Source: Alphaproteobacteria bacterium
GTDB taxonomy: Bacteria; Pseudomonadota; Alphaproteobacteria; Reyranellales; Reyranellaceae
Assembly: GCA_019235415.1 (NCBI GenBank)
Contig: JAFAKN010000231.1
Location: 1 to 38,931, forward strand
Length of the DNA: 38,931 nt
Direction of reading: 5' to 3'
Shown here: piece by piece, positions 1 to 7,416 of the stretch
Layout of the letters: each line of letters opens with the position of its first letter
Numbering within the stretch: the first letter of the stretch is position 1
Notes under the pieces: generated by a model
Database searches by the model: none
Seen by the model: the letters and a program-made list of their open reading frames with translations, nothing else
Told to the model about the DNA's origin: nothing
Translations under genes and position numbers: made by a program

Positions 1-804
1 GATCTTTTATGCACCCTTCTATGTCGCCTTGGCGCGGGGGGCGCCTTCGCGGCCGAAGGCGTCGATGTCGATTTCGTGAGCTCGCCCCGTCCGCAGGACG
101 CCGCGCTGCGCTTGGTGGACCACGCGGTCGACGTCTGCTAGGGCGGACCGATGCGGGTCATGGAGACCCACCAGAAGGTTCCAGGCTGCGACATCGTCTG
201 CTTCGCCGAGGTCGTGTGCCGCGATCCGTTCCTGCTGCTCGGCCGCACGCCGCGCCCCGACTTCGGGTTGGGCGACCTGACGTCCGTGAGGCTCGCGACG
301 GTGAGCGAGGTGCCTGCGCCCTGGATGTGCCTGCAGCACGACCTGCGGCTCGCTGGCATCGATCCCAGCCTCATCGATCGCGTCACCGACCGCACGCTGG
401 CCGAGAATGCCGCGGCGCTGCGCGAAGGCCGCGTCGACGTTATCCAGGCATTCGAGCCTTTCGCCAGCCAGCTCAAGCATCAACGCGACGAGCTGGTGAG
501 GATGGTGCGCGCGATCGACCGCGCGGAAAAGTGGGTGGCGCAGTCCGACGGCAAGGCGATCGCGATTGCCATTGCCGACTTTTTCAGGGACGTCCCTGCG
601 CCGGTCCTCGAGGCCAGCTGCAGCCGGTACAAGGCGCTCGCGATCTGGAACGAGACGCCGCTGCTGATGCGGGAAGGCTACGAGCGGCTGCGCGAGAGCC
701 TGGTTTCCGGCCGCTTCGTCTCGTCCGGCACCGCCTTCGAGGTCGCGGTCGACAATACCCTCGCCGAGCAGGTTGCAGCGCACGCGCTGCCGCCTCTCCG
801 CTAA
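1..804 (+). pseudogene. Broken NMT1/THI5-like ABC transporter substrate-binding protein, 5' truncated by window edge
   Basis: The reading resembles a periplasmic solute-binding protein of the NMT1/THI5/SsuA type: FYAPFYVALARG near the start, then FAAEGVDVDFV, and a long C-terminal lobe to the TAA at 802-804. It is not one open frame. Bases 2-40 read in frame 2, and everything from about base 43 reads in frame 1, with the switch at a run of six G (36-41). A TAG at 139-141 then falls where DVC-W-GGP would be expected, so a TGG-to-TAG change is likely. The remaining open part starts at ATG 151 and encodes 217 residues without the N-terminal binding lobe. The next gene lies 15 bp downstream. Two lesions suggest real decay. 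Sequencing error at a contig end is the alternative. Confidence 0.7.
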
Positions 805-819
805 GGAAGGCAATCGATC

Positions 820-2289
820 ATGGCGCGGCGGGCATCGCTTGGCCTCGCACTTCTCATTGGCGCCATTGCCGGCGGCGGCGCCGAGACCGCCATCGCGCAA
901 TCCCGCGCCTGCGAGCCGACGCAGGCTGCCCGCGACGGCTGGACGGCCTCCTTCGTCGCCGGCTGCCGCGATCGCGGCGGCCGGTTCGCCGGCGGCAGCC
1001 AGATCATCCATCTCGTGCCGCACAAGGGTAGCCTCTACGCCGCCAACGGCTACTGGATGGACAACCACAACGTCTGGTATGGGGGCAGCAACCCCAACTT
1101 CGGCTGGAGCCAAGTGCTGCGGCTCTCGGCGCCGAGCGAGCCCTGGTCGGTCGATTTCGAGCTGGGGCCGCGCCACTTGCGGACCGAGCTCCTGAAATCC
1201 GTGACCGTCACCCAGGACTCGAGTGGCCGACCGTTGCCGGCGCCCGAGACGCTGCTGATCGCCGCCACCTACGACGGCTCCGGGGCGGGCGGCGTCGGCC
1301 TGTTCGTGCGCAACGACCAGACCGGCGCCTGGACGCGCAGCAACATCATCAGTGGCAACACCGGCCGCAATGGCGAGGACAACTCGGTCCGCGCCGCGGC
1401 CGTCTATCGCGACCGCGTCACGGGGCGCGAGCAGCTGTTCGTCTCGGTCGGCGTGCTGGGCCTGTTCACCGGCCAGTACGATGCGACGCACCACACCTTC
1501 GTCTGGTCATCCGCACCCGAGTTCGGACCGACGGCGACTCGCACGCTCGCGATCGTCGAGACCAACGACGGCCTGTTCTTCGCCGCCGGCGCCCAGATCT
1601 TCCGCCGCGTCGACGGTCCCTCGCCGCGCTGGATGCCGGTGGCCGATTTGTCGGGCGAGGTCGACGCCTCGACCAACCGAGCCACCTTCCAGAGCATCGG
1701 CGGCATCCGCGGGCTGAGCGCCATCCAAGGTCCCGTCGCCGGCAAGCAATCGCTGATCTTCGTGTGGAATCGAGGCAGCAACTCGCAGGGCTGCATCTTC
1801 CGTCTCGATCCACAGCCCACCGGCTCCTACACGCGCCTCATCGAGACGTGCCTCTCCGAGCTGATCAGCCGTCATCTCGACGGTGCGCGGGTACACTACG
1901 CTTTCGGTGCCTACAGCGAATTCACGCCGCTCACCGACCCCGCGACCGGCACGCCGTGGCACCTGATCGGCCTGGAGACCTTCTTGACGGGCGCCGCTTC
2001 GCTGCCGCTCACCGCGCGCAACCAGCGCACGGCAAACGGCGGCTTCTATGCCGGGGCGCTCTACGCGATGCGCGATCCGCTCGCTCATTGGCGGATCGGC
2101 GACGCGAACGGCCGTTACCGACCCGGCCAGCCGGAACTGGTGGCGATCTACACCGCCGCGCTCTCGCCGTTCGCCGCCGCCGCGCGGCGCACGATCTATC
2201 TCGGCGGCTACGATCCCAACCACCATCCCTCGACCGATACCGGCTGGGTCTACGCGACGGACCTCGCACGCCTGTTCGCCACTCCCTGA
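820..2289 (+). CDS. Exported orphan protein, possible beta-propeller
   Basis: The 489-residue product begins with a clear signal peptide (MARRASLG, hydrophobic core, cleavage likely at AIA|Q after residue 26), so it should be periplasmic or secreted. The rest is rich in Gly, Asn, Trp and aromatic residues, with repeated stretches such as GVGLFVRNDQTGAW and DGLFFAAGAQIFRRVDG. These look like successive blades of a propeller-type fold, but no named family is recognised. ATG 820 is preceded by AAGGAAGG (803-810), a good ribosome site overlapping the stop of the upstream pseudogene, so the two were probably co-transcribed. The last 40 bp overlap the convergent sterol-desaturase-family gene. The function is unknown. 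Confidence 0.85.
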   Translation: MARRASLGLALLIGAIAGGGAETAIAQSRACEPTQAARDGWTASFVAGCRDRGGRFAGGSQIIHLVPHKGSLYAANGYWMDNHNVWYGGSNPNFGWSQVLRLSAPSEPWSVDFELGPRHLRTELLKSVTVTQDSSGRPLPAPETLLIAATYDGSGAGGVGLFVRNDQTGAWTRSNIISGNTGRNGEDNSVRAAAVYRDRVTGREQLFVSVGVLGLFTGQYDATHHTFVWSSAPEFGPTATRTLAIVETNDGLFFAAGAQIFRRVDGPSPRWMPVADLSGEVDASTNRATFQSIGGIRGLSAIQGPVAGKQSLIFVWNRGSNSQGCIFRLDPQPTGSYTRLIETCLSELISRHLDGARVHYAFGAYSEFTPLTDPATGTPWHLIGLETFLTGAASLPLTARNQRTANGGFYAGALYAMRDPLAHWRIGDANGRYRPGQPELVAIYTAALSPFAAAARRTIYLGGYDPNHHPSTDTGWVYATDLARLFATP

Positions 2290-3134
2290 CCGGACGGCGC
2301 GGCCGGCTCGCGGAACGGTGCCAGCAGGTATGCCCACACGGTCCGCGGCTCGCCGATCTCGTCCAGCCCGACCGCCGGCCATTCGCCCCGCCGCGGAAAC
2401 CACGCCGTGCCGAACAACACGTCCCACATCGGGCTCACCGTCCCGAAGTTTCGATCGCGGTGCAGGGCGTCGCGCGAATGATGGATGCGATGAAAGCGGT
2501 TGTCGCACAGGAGGTAGCGCAGCGGCCCGATATCGAGCTTGGCCGAGGAGTGAATGTAAAAGGCCTGCGCTCCGGCCAGCACCAGCACCAGCCACGGCAC
2601 CGGTCCCGACTGGACGCCGAGCAGCACCGCCATGGGGATCGTCACGGCGACGTACTGGAAGAGATCCTCGGTCACATGGTGGTAGCTCGCCGTGGCGCTG
2701 AGCTCGGTGATCGAGTGATGGATGCTGTGGAAGCGCCATAGCCAGCCGAAGCGATGCTGGGCGCGATGGAACCAGTAGTAGAAGAAGTTGCCGACGATCG
2801 CGATGCCGATCGCCGCCGAAAGCCAGCCGGCGAGGCGCAGGCCGAGCGATGGCGATTCGGTGAGCGGGCGCAAGTCGAGCACGGCCAACGGCGGGATCTG
2901 CAGCGCGCCCATGGTGCCTTCCAGCGCCTTGAGCACCAGGGTGTTGAACGCGATGGCCGCCGTCCAGAAGACCGCCGCTCGGCGATAGGAGGCAAGCGAG
3001 TTGCGGTCGTGCGGCAACGCCCATTCCGCGGCCAGGAACAAGACGCAGGTCGCGGCCGGGTAGGTCAAGCGGATCAAGAGCGCGTTCACCAGCCCATAGG
3101 CCAGCGAGTAGGCGTCACCCAGGAAGGCGAGCAT
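2250..3134 (-). CDS. Sterol desaturase / fatty acid hydroxylase superfamily membrane protein
   Basis: This 294-residue membrane protein carries the full set of histidine clusters of the superfamily: HRAQH (123-127), HSIHH (136-140), YHH (151-153) and HRIHH (215-219). In the family these bind a di-iron centre that performs O2-dependent hydroxylation or desaturation of lipids. Hydrophobic segments lie around 15-38, 53-70, 105-121 and 165-195. The start is taken at ATG 3134 (MLAFLGDAYS). The open frame runs further upstream, but that part is Arg/Ser/Pro-rich and reads as non-coding. It is divergent from the SGNH hydrolase gene at 3226 and its 3' end overlaps the convergent 820-2289 gene by 40 bp. 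The substrate (sterol, hopanoid, carotenoid or fatty acid) cannot be told from sequence. Confidence 0.9.
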   Translation of the reverse strand: MLAFLGDAYSLAYGLVNALLIRLTYPAATCVLFLAAEWALPHDRNSLASYRRAAVFWTAAIAFNTLVLKALEGTMGALQIPPLAVLDLRPLTESPSLGLRLAGWLSAAIGIAIVGNFFYYWFHRAQHRFGWLWRFHSIHHSITELSATASYHHVTEDLFQYVAVTIPMAVLLGVQSGPVPWLVLVLAGAQAFYIHSSAKLDIGPLRYLLCDNRFHRIHHSRDALHRDRNFGTVSPMWDVLFGTAWFPRRGEWPAVGLDEIGEPRTVWAYLLAPFREPAAPSGQGVANRRARSVA

Positions 3135-3225
3135 CGTTACGGCCGTTGCCTCAGGGGCGCCGCCAAGGCGACGATTTCGTTTGCCAGGCCCTGCATCCTC
3201 GAACCATATCGGATGTCGGACCGAG

Positions 3226-4362
3226 ATGAGCAAGCCGAGCAAGACGACGCGCTGGGGCCCCCGCTGGGCTTTTGTCGCCGCCTTCAACATCGTGGCGATC
3301 GTCCTGGTGCTGGGCGGCGCCGAGATCGCGGCGCGCGCCCTCGCAGGCGGCGTGCAGGCCGACGAGCAGCTGCCGATGTGCCGGCCCGACGCCGCCACGG
3401 TCTGGCGCTATCGGCCCGATGTCGCGCTCACCTACCATGCGCCCGAATTCGACATGGCGATCCGCACCAACGGCGAGGGCCTGCGCTCCGCCCCCTTCTC
3501 GAATGGCGCCTCGGATGGCGCCTCGAACAGCGGCGGACCTGTCGTGCTGTTCGTCGGCGACTCCTTCACCTTCGGCTGGGGTGTCGACCAGCAACGCCGC
3601 TTCTCCGAGGTCGTCGGCCGGACGCTGGGCGACGTGCGCATCGTCAATGCCGGCCATTGGATGTACGCCTTCGACCAGCAGCTGGTGCTCTTGAAGGAGC
3701 TGGTCGCGCGCCACCGGCCAGCCGTCGTGGTGCAGGGCTTTTACTGGCTGCACGTGCGCACCCTCTACAATCATCGCGAGGTGCGCGACCGCGACGGCGC
3801 GCTCGTCGCCGTCGAGGCGCCGAGTCTGCGCGTCGACGACACCGGCGTGTTGCGCTTCCACTCCGACTGGGTCGACGATCCGCCGCTCGGCTCGCAGCTC
3901 GCGGCCCTGCTGGCACGCTCGCTGCTCAATCGCGACCTGCGCCGCCAGGCGGCAACGTGGGTCGAGTACATGCGACCGGGATCGATCGCCGATGCGGAGC
4001 TGTGGCGCCGCACCGACGCGCTGATCGGCGAGACGGTCGCCTATCTGCGCGGCGCCGGCGTCGCCTACGTCCCATTCCTGATCCCGACTTCCGTCGAGGT
4101 GGGCGGCACTACCTGGAGCCATGTCGGCTGGAATGGCAAGGCCGCGCCGGCCGGCGTCGACCCGGGCTTGCCCACCAAGCGCCTGGCATCGCTGTTCGCC
4201 AAGCGCGGCACGAGCCCGATCGATCTCATCCCGACATTGCGCGCCGATGGCGGCGCCGCCCTGTACTTTCCGGCCGACGGGCACTGGAACGAGCGCGGCC
4301 ACGCCGCCGCGGGCGCGGCGTTGGCCACTGCCGTGGGCTACGCGCTCGGCCGGCCGTTCTGA
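3226..4362 (+). CDS. Membrane-anchored SGNH/GDSL hydrolase-like protein
   Basis: The 378-residue protein has one N-terminal membrane segment (about 14-34) and an SGNH-type domain. Block I reads FVGDSFTFGWGV, with the nucleophile Ser113 in GDS. Block V reads DGHWNERGH, with Asp351 and His353 as the likely catalytic pair. Proteins of this build act outside the membrane as esterases or O-acetyl transfer/hydrolysis enzymes on polysaccharides, as in AlgJ/AlgX-like relatives. The exact substrate is not evident. ATG 3226 gives a short basic N-terminus before the membrane helix. ATG 3181 would add 15 residues and is less natural. It is divergent from the desaturase-family gene, and the aldo/keto reductase gene follows 39 bp downstream on the same strand. 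Confidence 0.8.
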   Translation: MSKPSKTTRWGPRWAFVAAFNIVAIVLVLGGAEIAARALAGGVQADEQLPMCRPDAATVWRYRPDVALTYHAPEFDMAIRTNGEGLRSAPFSNGASDGASNSGGPVVLFVGDSFTFGWGVDQQRRFSEVVGRTLGDVRIVNAGHWMYAFDQQLVLLKELVARHRPAVVVQGFYWLHVRTLYNHREVRDRDGALVAVEAPSLRVDDTGVLRFHSDWVDDPPLGSQLAALLARSLLNRDLRRQAATWVEYMRPGSIADAELWRRTDALIGETVAYLRGAGVAYVPFLIPTSVEVGGTTWSHVGWNGKAAPAGVDPGLPTKRLASLFAKRGTSPIDLIPTLRADGGAALYFPADGHWNERGHAAAGAALATAVGYALGRPF

Positions 4363-4401
4363 CGACCCGTCCACCTGCTGCCCATAAATCCGGTCGGGGC
4401 T

Positions 4402-5424
4402 ATGCTCGATCGCATGACGTCGCAAACCGCCTCCATTCCATGCGCACGGTTGGGCCGCTCGGCGGTCGAGATCACCCGGCTCGGTCTCGGCTCGGCGCCG
4501 CTCGGCGGGCTGTTCGAGCCGGTGAGCGATGCCGACGCCGAGGCCACGATCGAGCGCGCTTGGGCGCTCGGCATCCGCTACTTCGACACCGCCCCACTGT
4601 ACGGCTACGGCCTGGCCGAGCAGCGGCTCGGTCGGTTCCTGCGCACCAAGCCGCGCGACTCTTTCGTGCTCTCGACCAAGGTCGGCCGCCTGCTGCGCCG
4701 CATTCGCGGCGACGATCCTCGGCCTGATCGCTTATACAAGGGCACGCCGCCCGAACGCGCCGTATTCGACTTCAGCCATGATGCCGTGCTGCGCTCGGTC
4801 GAGGAGAGCCTCGAGCGGCTCGACCTCGACCGCGTCGACATCCTCTACATCCACGACCCGGACGAGCACTACGAGGCGGCGCTGAAAGGCGCCTTCCCGG
4901 CGCTCGAGCGCCTGCGCCGCGAGAAGGTCGTGGGCGCGATCGGCGCCGGCATGAACCAGCACGAGATGCTGGCGCGCTTCGCTGCTGCCGCGCCGTTCGA
5001 CGGCTTCCTGCTGGCCGGCCGCTACACCCTGCTCGACCAGGGCGCCCTGCAGGACCTGTTCCCGGTCTGCGCCGAGCGCGGCATGGGCATCGTACTGGGC
5101 GGCGTCTACAACAGCGGCATCCTGGCCGACCCGCGCGCTGGAGCGACGTTCGACTATCGGGAAGCAAGTGCCGATCTGTTGGCGCGCGCCCAGCGCTTAA
5201 AAGTGCTTTGCCGCGAGCATGGCATTGAGCTGAAGGCAGCGGCCATCCAATTCGCGCTCGCTCATTCGGTCGTGACCGGGGCCGTGCTCGGTGCCCGCGC
5301 ACCGGCGGAAATCGAAGAGAGCGTTACGCTTGCGGCCCAGCCAATCCCGGTCGGCTTCTGGCACGCGCTGCGCCGCCAGAGCCTCGTCGATCCGCGAACG
5401 CCGTTGCCGGGAGTCAATGCGTGA
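4402..5424 (+). CDS. Aldo/keto reductase, probable L-fucose-type aldose 1-dehydrogenase
   Basis: The 340-residue protein has the aldo/keto reductase catalytic tetrad: Asp62 and Tyr67 in YFDTAPLYGYG, Lys93 in STKVG and His151 in YIHDPD. It resembles the AKR subgroup of D-threo-aldose/L-fucose dehydrogenases and pyridoxal 4-dehydrogenases, which oxidise C1 of a pyranose sugar to a lactone with NAD(P)+. The context supports a sugar dehydrogenase: the next gene is a lactonase-type amidohydrolase overlapping by 4 bp (GTGA), followed by a FucU-type mutarotase. ATG 4414 (MTSQTASIP) is an alternative start. L-fucose as substrate is inferred from the neighbours. Confidence 0.85.
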   Translation: MLDRMTSQTASIPCARLGRSAVEITRLGLGSAPLGGLFEPVSDADAEATIERAWALGIRYFDTAPLYGYGLAEQRLGRFLRTKPRDSFVLSTKVGRLLRRIRGDDPRPDRLYKGTPPERAVFDFSHDAVLRSVEESLERLDLDRVDILYIHDPDEHYEAALKGAFPALERLRREKVVGAIGAGMNQHEMLARFAAAAPFDGFLLAGRYTLLDQGALQDLFPVCAERGMGIVLGGVYNSGILADPRAGATFDYREASADLLARAQRLKVLCREHGIELKAAAIQFALAHSVVTGAVLGARAPAEIEESVTLAAQPIPVGFWHALRRQSLVDPRTPLPGVNA

Positions 5425-6281
5425 ACCAACTCGTCGTTGACGCCCATCACCATTTCTGGGATCCGGCCCGTTTCGACTATCCCTGGATGCAGGGCCCTGA
5501 AATGGCGCCGCTGCGCCGTCCGTTCGGACCAACCGATCTTGCGCCGTTGATCGCGGCCAACGGCGTGGACGCCACCATCGTCGTGCAGTGTTGCTCCTCG
5601 GTTGAAGAGACCGAGGCCTTCCTCGCCATCGCTGAACGGACGCCCTTCGTCGCCGGGGTCGTCGGTTGGGTCGACCTCACGGCCCCCACCATCGACGCCA
5701 CGCTCGATCAGCTCGGGCGTCACCACAAGCTGGTCGGCATCCGCCATCAGGTGCACGACGAAGCCGACCCGTGCTGGCTCGCGCGCGCCGATGTTCAGCG
5801 TGGGCTTGCCGCCGTGTTCGATCGCGGTCTCGCCTACGATCTTCTCGTGCGCACGCGCGAGCTTCCCGCTGCCCTGGAAGTGGCGCGCGCCTTCCCGCGC
5901 GGCCGGTTCGTCCTGGATCATGCGGCGAAGCCCGCGATCGCCTCGGGCATCGCCGGGACCTGGTTTGCCGGGACTGCGCGACTGGCCGAACTGCCGAATG
6001 TCTGGTGCAAGCTTTCCGGCCTTGTCACCGAGACCGACTGGCACCGCTGGACGGCTGAGCAACTGGTTCCGGCAGTGCGCCACATCTGGAACGCCTTCGG
6101 CGAGCATCGGCTGATGTTCGGCTCCGATTGGCCGGTCTGCCTGCTGGCCGCCGACTACCGGCGGGTCAAGACGGCGGCCGAGACATGCCTGCAAAGCGTC
6201 GGCGCGGCCGCCGGCGCGAAAATCTGGGGCAGCAACGCAATCGAGGCCTATCGCCTCACGATCGGAGGCAAGACATGCTGA
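5421..6281 (+). CDS. Amidohydrolase-2 family lactonase, probable L-fuconolactonase
   Basis: The 286-residue TIM-barrel metal hydrolase starts with the amidohydrolase-2 metal motif DAHHHFWDP (His9, His11). It also has VLDHAAKP in mid-barrel and the late-strand FGSDWPV with the essential Asp236. This build is shared by L-fuconolactonases and 4-sulfomuconolactone hydrolases, which open sugar or aromatic lactones. The start is GTG 5421, which overlaps the TGA of the dehydrogenase gene, so the two are translationally coupled. A dehydrogenase making a lactone followed by a lactonase is a coherent two-step unit. L-fucono-1,5-lactone is the most likely substrate given the FucU gene overlapping the 3' end, but another deoxy- or aldohexonolactone is possible. 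Confidence 0.85.
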   Translation: MNQLVVDAHHHFWDPARFDYPWMQGPEMAPLRRPFGPTDLAPLIAANGVDATIVVQCCSSVEETEAFLAIAERTPFVAGVVGWVDLTAPTIDATLDQLGRHHKLVGIRHQVHDEADPCWLARADVQRGLAAVFDRGLAYDLLVRTRELPAALEVARAFPRGRFVLDHAAKPAIASGIAGTWFAGTARLAELPNVWCKLSGLVTETDWHRWTAEQLVPAVRHIWNAFGEHRLMFGSDWPVCLLAADYRRVKTAAETCLQSVGAAAGAKIWGSNAIEAYRLTIGGKTC

Positions 6282-6718
6282 TCGGTCTGGATCCGATTTT
6301 GGGACCCGAGCTTCTGCACGCCTTGCGCGCCATGGGGCACGGTGACGACATCGTGCTGGCCGACGCCAACTTCCCGGCGGCGGCAATGGCGCGCCGATTG
6401 ATCCGCGCCGAAGGCAGCGATCTTGCGCACCTGCTCACGGCGCTCCTGGGCATCCTGCCGCTCGATCGCACCGAGCCTCACGCCGCGGCGGCCATGGAGG
6501 TGGTCGGCGATCCCACGCGCCGCGAGCCGATCCACGGCGAAATTGCCGCCCTGGTGAGCCTCAGGGGCCAGCCTGCGGTCGACCTGCATTACCTCGAGCG
6601 CCACGCCTTCTATGCCCGTGCGCGCGCCGCCTTCGCGGTGGTGCAAACCGGCGAGCGCCGGTTCTATGGCAACGTCATCCTGCGCAAAGGAACCATCGAT
6701 CCCCAGGGGCAGCCGTAG
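6275..6718 (+). CDS. fucU: RbsD/FucU family sugar mutarotase, probable L-fucose mutarotase
   Basis: The 147-residue product matches the RbsD/FucU family along its whole length. It opens with MLIGLDPILGPELLHALRAM, followed by GHGDDIVLADANFPA with conserved His22. Near the C-terminus are FYARARAAFAVVQTGE and YGNVILRKG, the FucU signature that supplies the active-site Tyr and Asn. The enzyme interconverts sugar anomers and so feeds the anomer-specific dehydrogenase. ATG 6275 is preceded by GGAGG (6264-6268) and overlaps the lactonase stop by 7 bp, so this is the third gene of one translationally coupled operon. A hairpin at 6835-6865 probably ends the transcript. The dehydratase and aldolase steps of the pathway are not in this window. 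Confidence 0.92.
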   Translation: MLIGLDPILGPELLHALRAMGHGDDIVLADANFPAAAMARRLIRAEGSDLAHLLTALLGILPLDRTEPHAAAAMEVVGDPTRREPIHGEIAALVSLRGQPAVDLHYLERHAFYARARAAFAVVQTGERRFYGNVILRKGTIDPQGQP

Positions 6719-6834
6719 AACCGGAGGGTCATCAAATTGCGGTCGCGGGGACGTGAGTTTTTTTGAGCGGGCAAAGCGGGCCTACTCTTGGCCGATCGCC
6801 TCGCCCTCTCCCACACCCCACAGCGAGCCGATCC

Positions 6835-6865
6835 GGCCCCGCGCAATTACCCCATGCGCGGGGCC
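6835..6865 (+). terminator. Probable rho-independent terminator of the sugar cassette
   Basis: An 11-bp perfect stem (GGCCCCGCGCA with TGCGCGGGGCC) encloses a 9-nt loop and is followed by TTT. It lies 117 bp after the fucU stop, in otherwise featureless intergenic DNA. The T tract is short, so termination strength is uncertain. Confidence 0.6.
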
Positions 6866-6898
6866 TTTGATTGCAGGGCTTGCCGCTCGGCATCCATC

Positions 6899-7011
6899 CG
6901 TCATCCCGACCGGAGCCGAGCGAAGCGAGGCGAAGTGGAGGGACCTTTTTGTATCGCCTAGAAACTGAAAGGTCCCTCCGCTTCGCGCTTCGCGCTCCGG
7001 TCGGGATGACG
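6899..7011. repeat. Intergenic inverted repeat, GTCATCCCGACCGG family, copy 1
   Basis: The outer arms are CGTCATCCCGACCGGAG (6899-6915) and its exact reverse complement at 6995-7011. Inside them GGAGGGACCTTT pairs with AAAGGTCCCTCC. The whole is an imperfect hairpin of about 113 bp. Related copies lie at 18680-18750 and 27483-27599, and a scrap of one arm lies near 22677-22695. No open frame or transposase is present, so this is a non-autonomous palindromic repeat. It could also form an RNA hairpin between the flanking genes. Confidence 0.85.
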
Positions 7012-7025
7012 GGAAGGGTCACTCG

Positions 7026-7160
7026 CTAGCGTTGGACGATGGCGGCCGTCCGACAGTCGTTGCTGTGCTGACGGCATTCCTTCGTCCAGCTGTCTCGCTC
7101 GCCGATCGCGACCCACAAGCACCACAACATCAGCCCCAGGTAGGCGACCGTGAGCACCAT
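7026..7160 (-). CDS. Possible small single-pass membrane protein
   Basis: A 44-residue frame from ATG 7160 has a hydrophobic stretch (residues 1-20, VLTVAYLGLMLWCLWVAIG). It is followed by a polar cysteine-containing tail (ERDSWTKECRQHSNDCR). AAGGGG lies about 12 nt before the ATG, a weak ribosome site. It is similar in plan to the small membrane frame at 26698-26853. No family is recognised. The frame is open further upstream, but that part is Gly/Arg/Pro-rich and looks non-coding. Bases 7161-7416 between this and the next gene show nothing else supportable. Confidence 0.4.
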   Translation of the reverse strand: MVLTVAYLGLMLWCLWVAIGERDSWTKECRQHSNDCRTAAIVQR

Positions 7161-7416
7161 CGTCACCGTCGCCCCTTCGCGGGGACCATCCGTCTTGCTC
7201 AACACTTCTTCTCCACACACTGGCCTTCGGCCACCCCCGCCCCACGCGGGGCGTGCTGTCTGCTGCCGCATTGCGGCGTCGCAAAGGCGAATTCATGGTG
7301 CGGTCATCGTCGGCCGGCACCATCCCGCGTTGCGGCTGGACGGAGCGGGTGCCGGATCAAATGAAGCTTGCTGCGGGGTGCCATGCTAGTGTTCGCGACA
7401 AGTCCGGCGTAGCGCA

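Noticed and set aside
2250..3398. Upstream extension of the sterol desaturase-family gene to 3398
   Set aside because: The extra 88 residues are low-complexity Arg/Pro/Ser, overlap the divergent SGNH gene start and lack a ribosome site.
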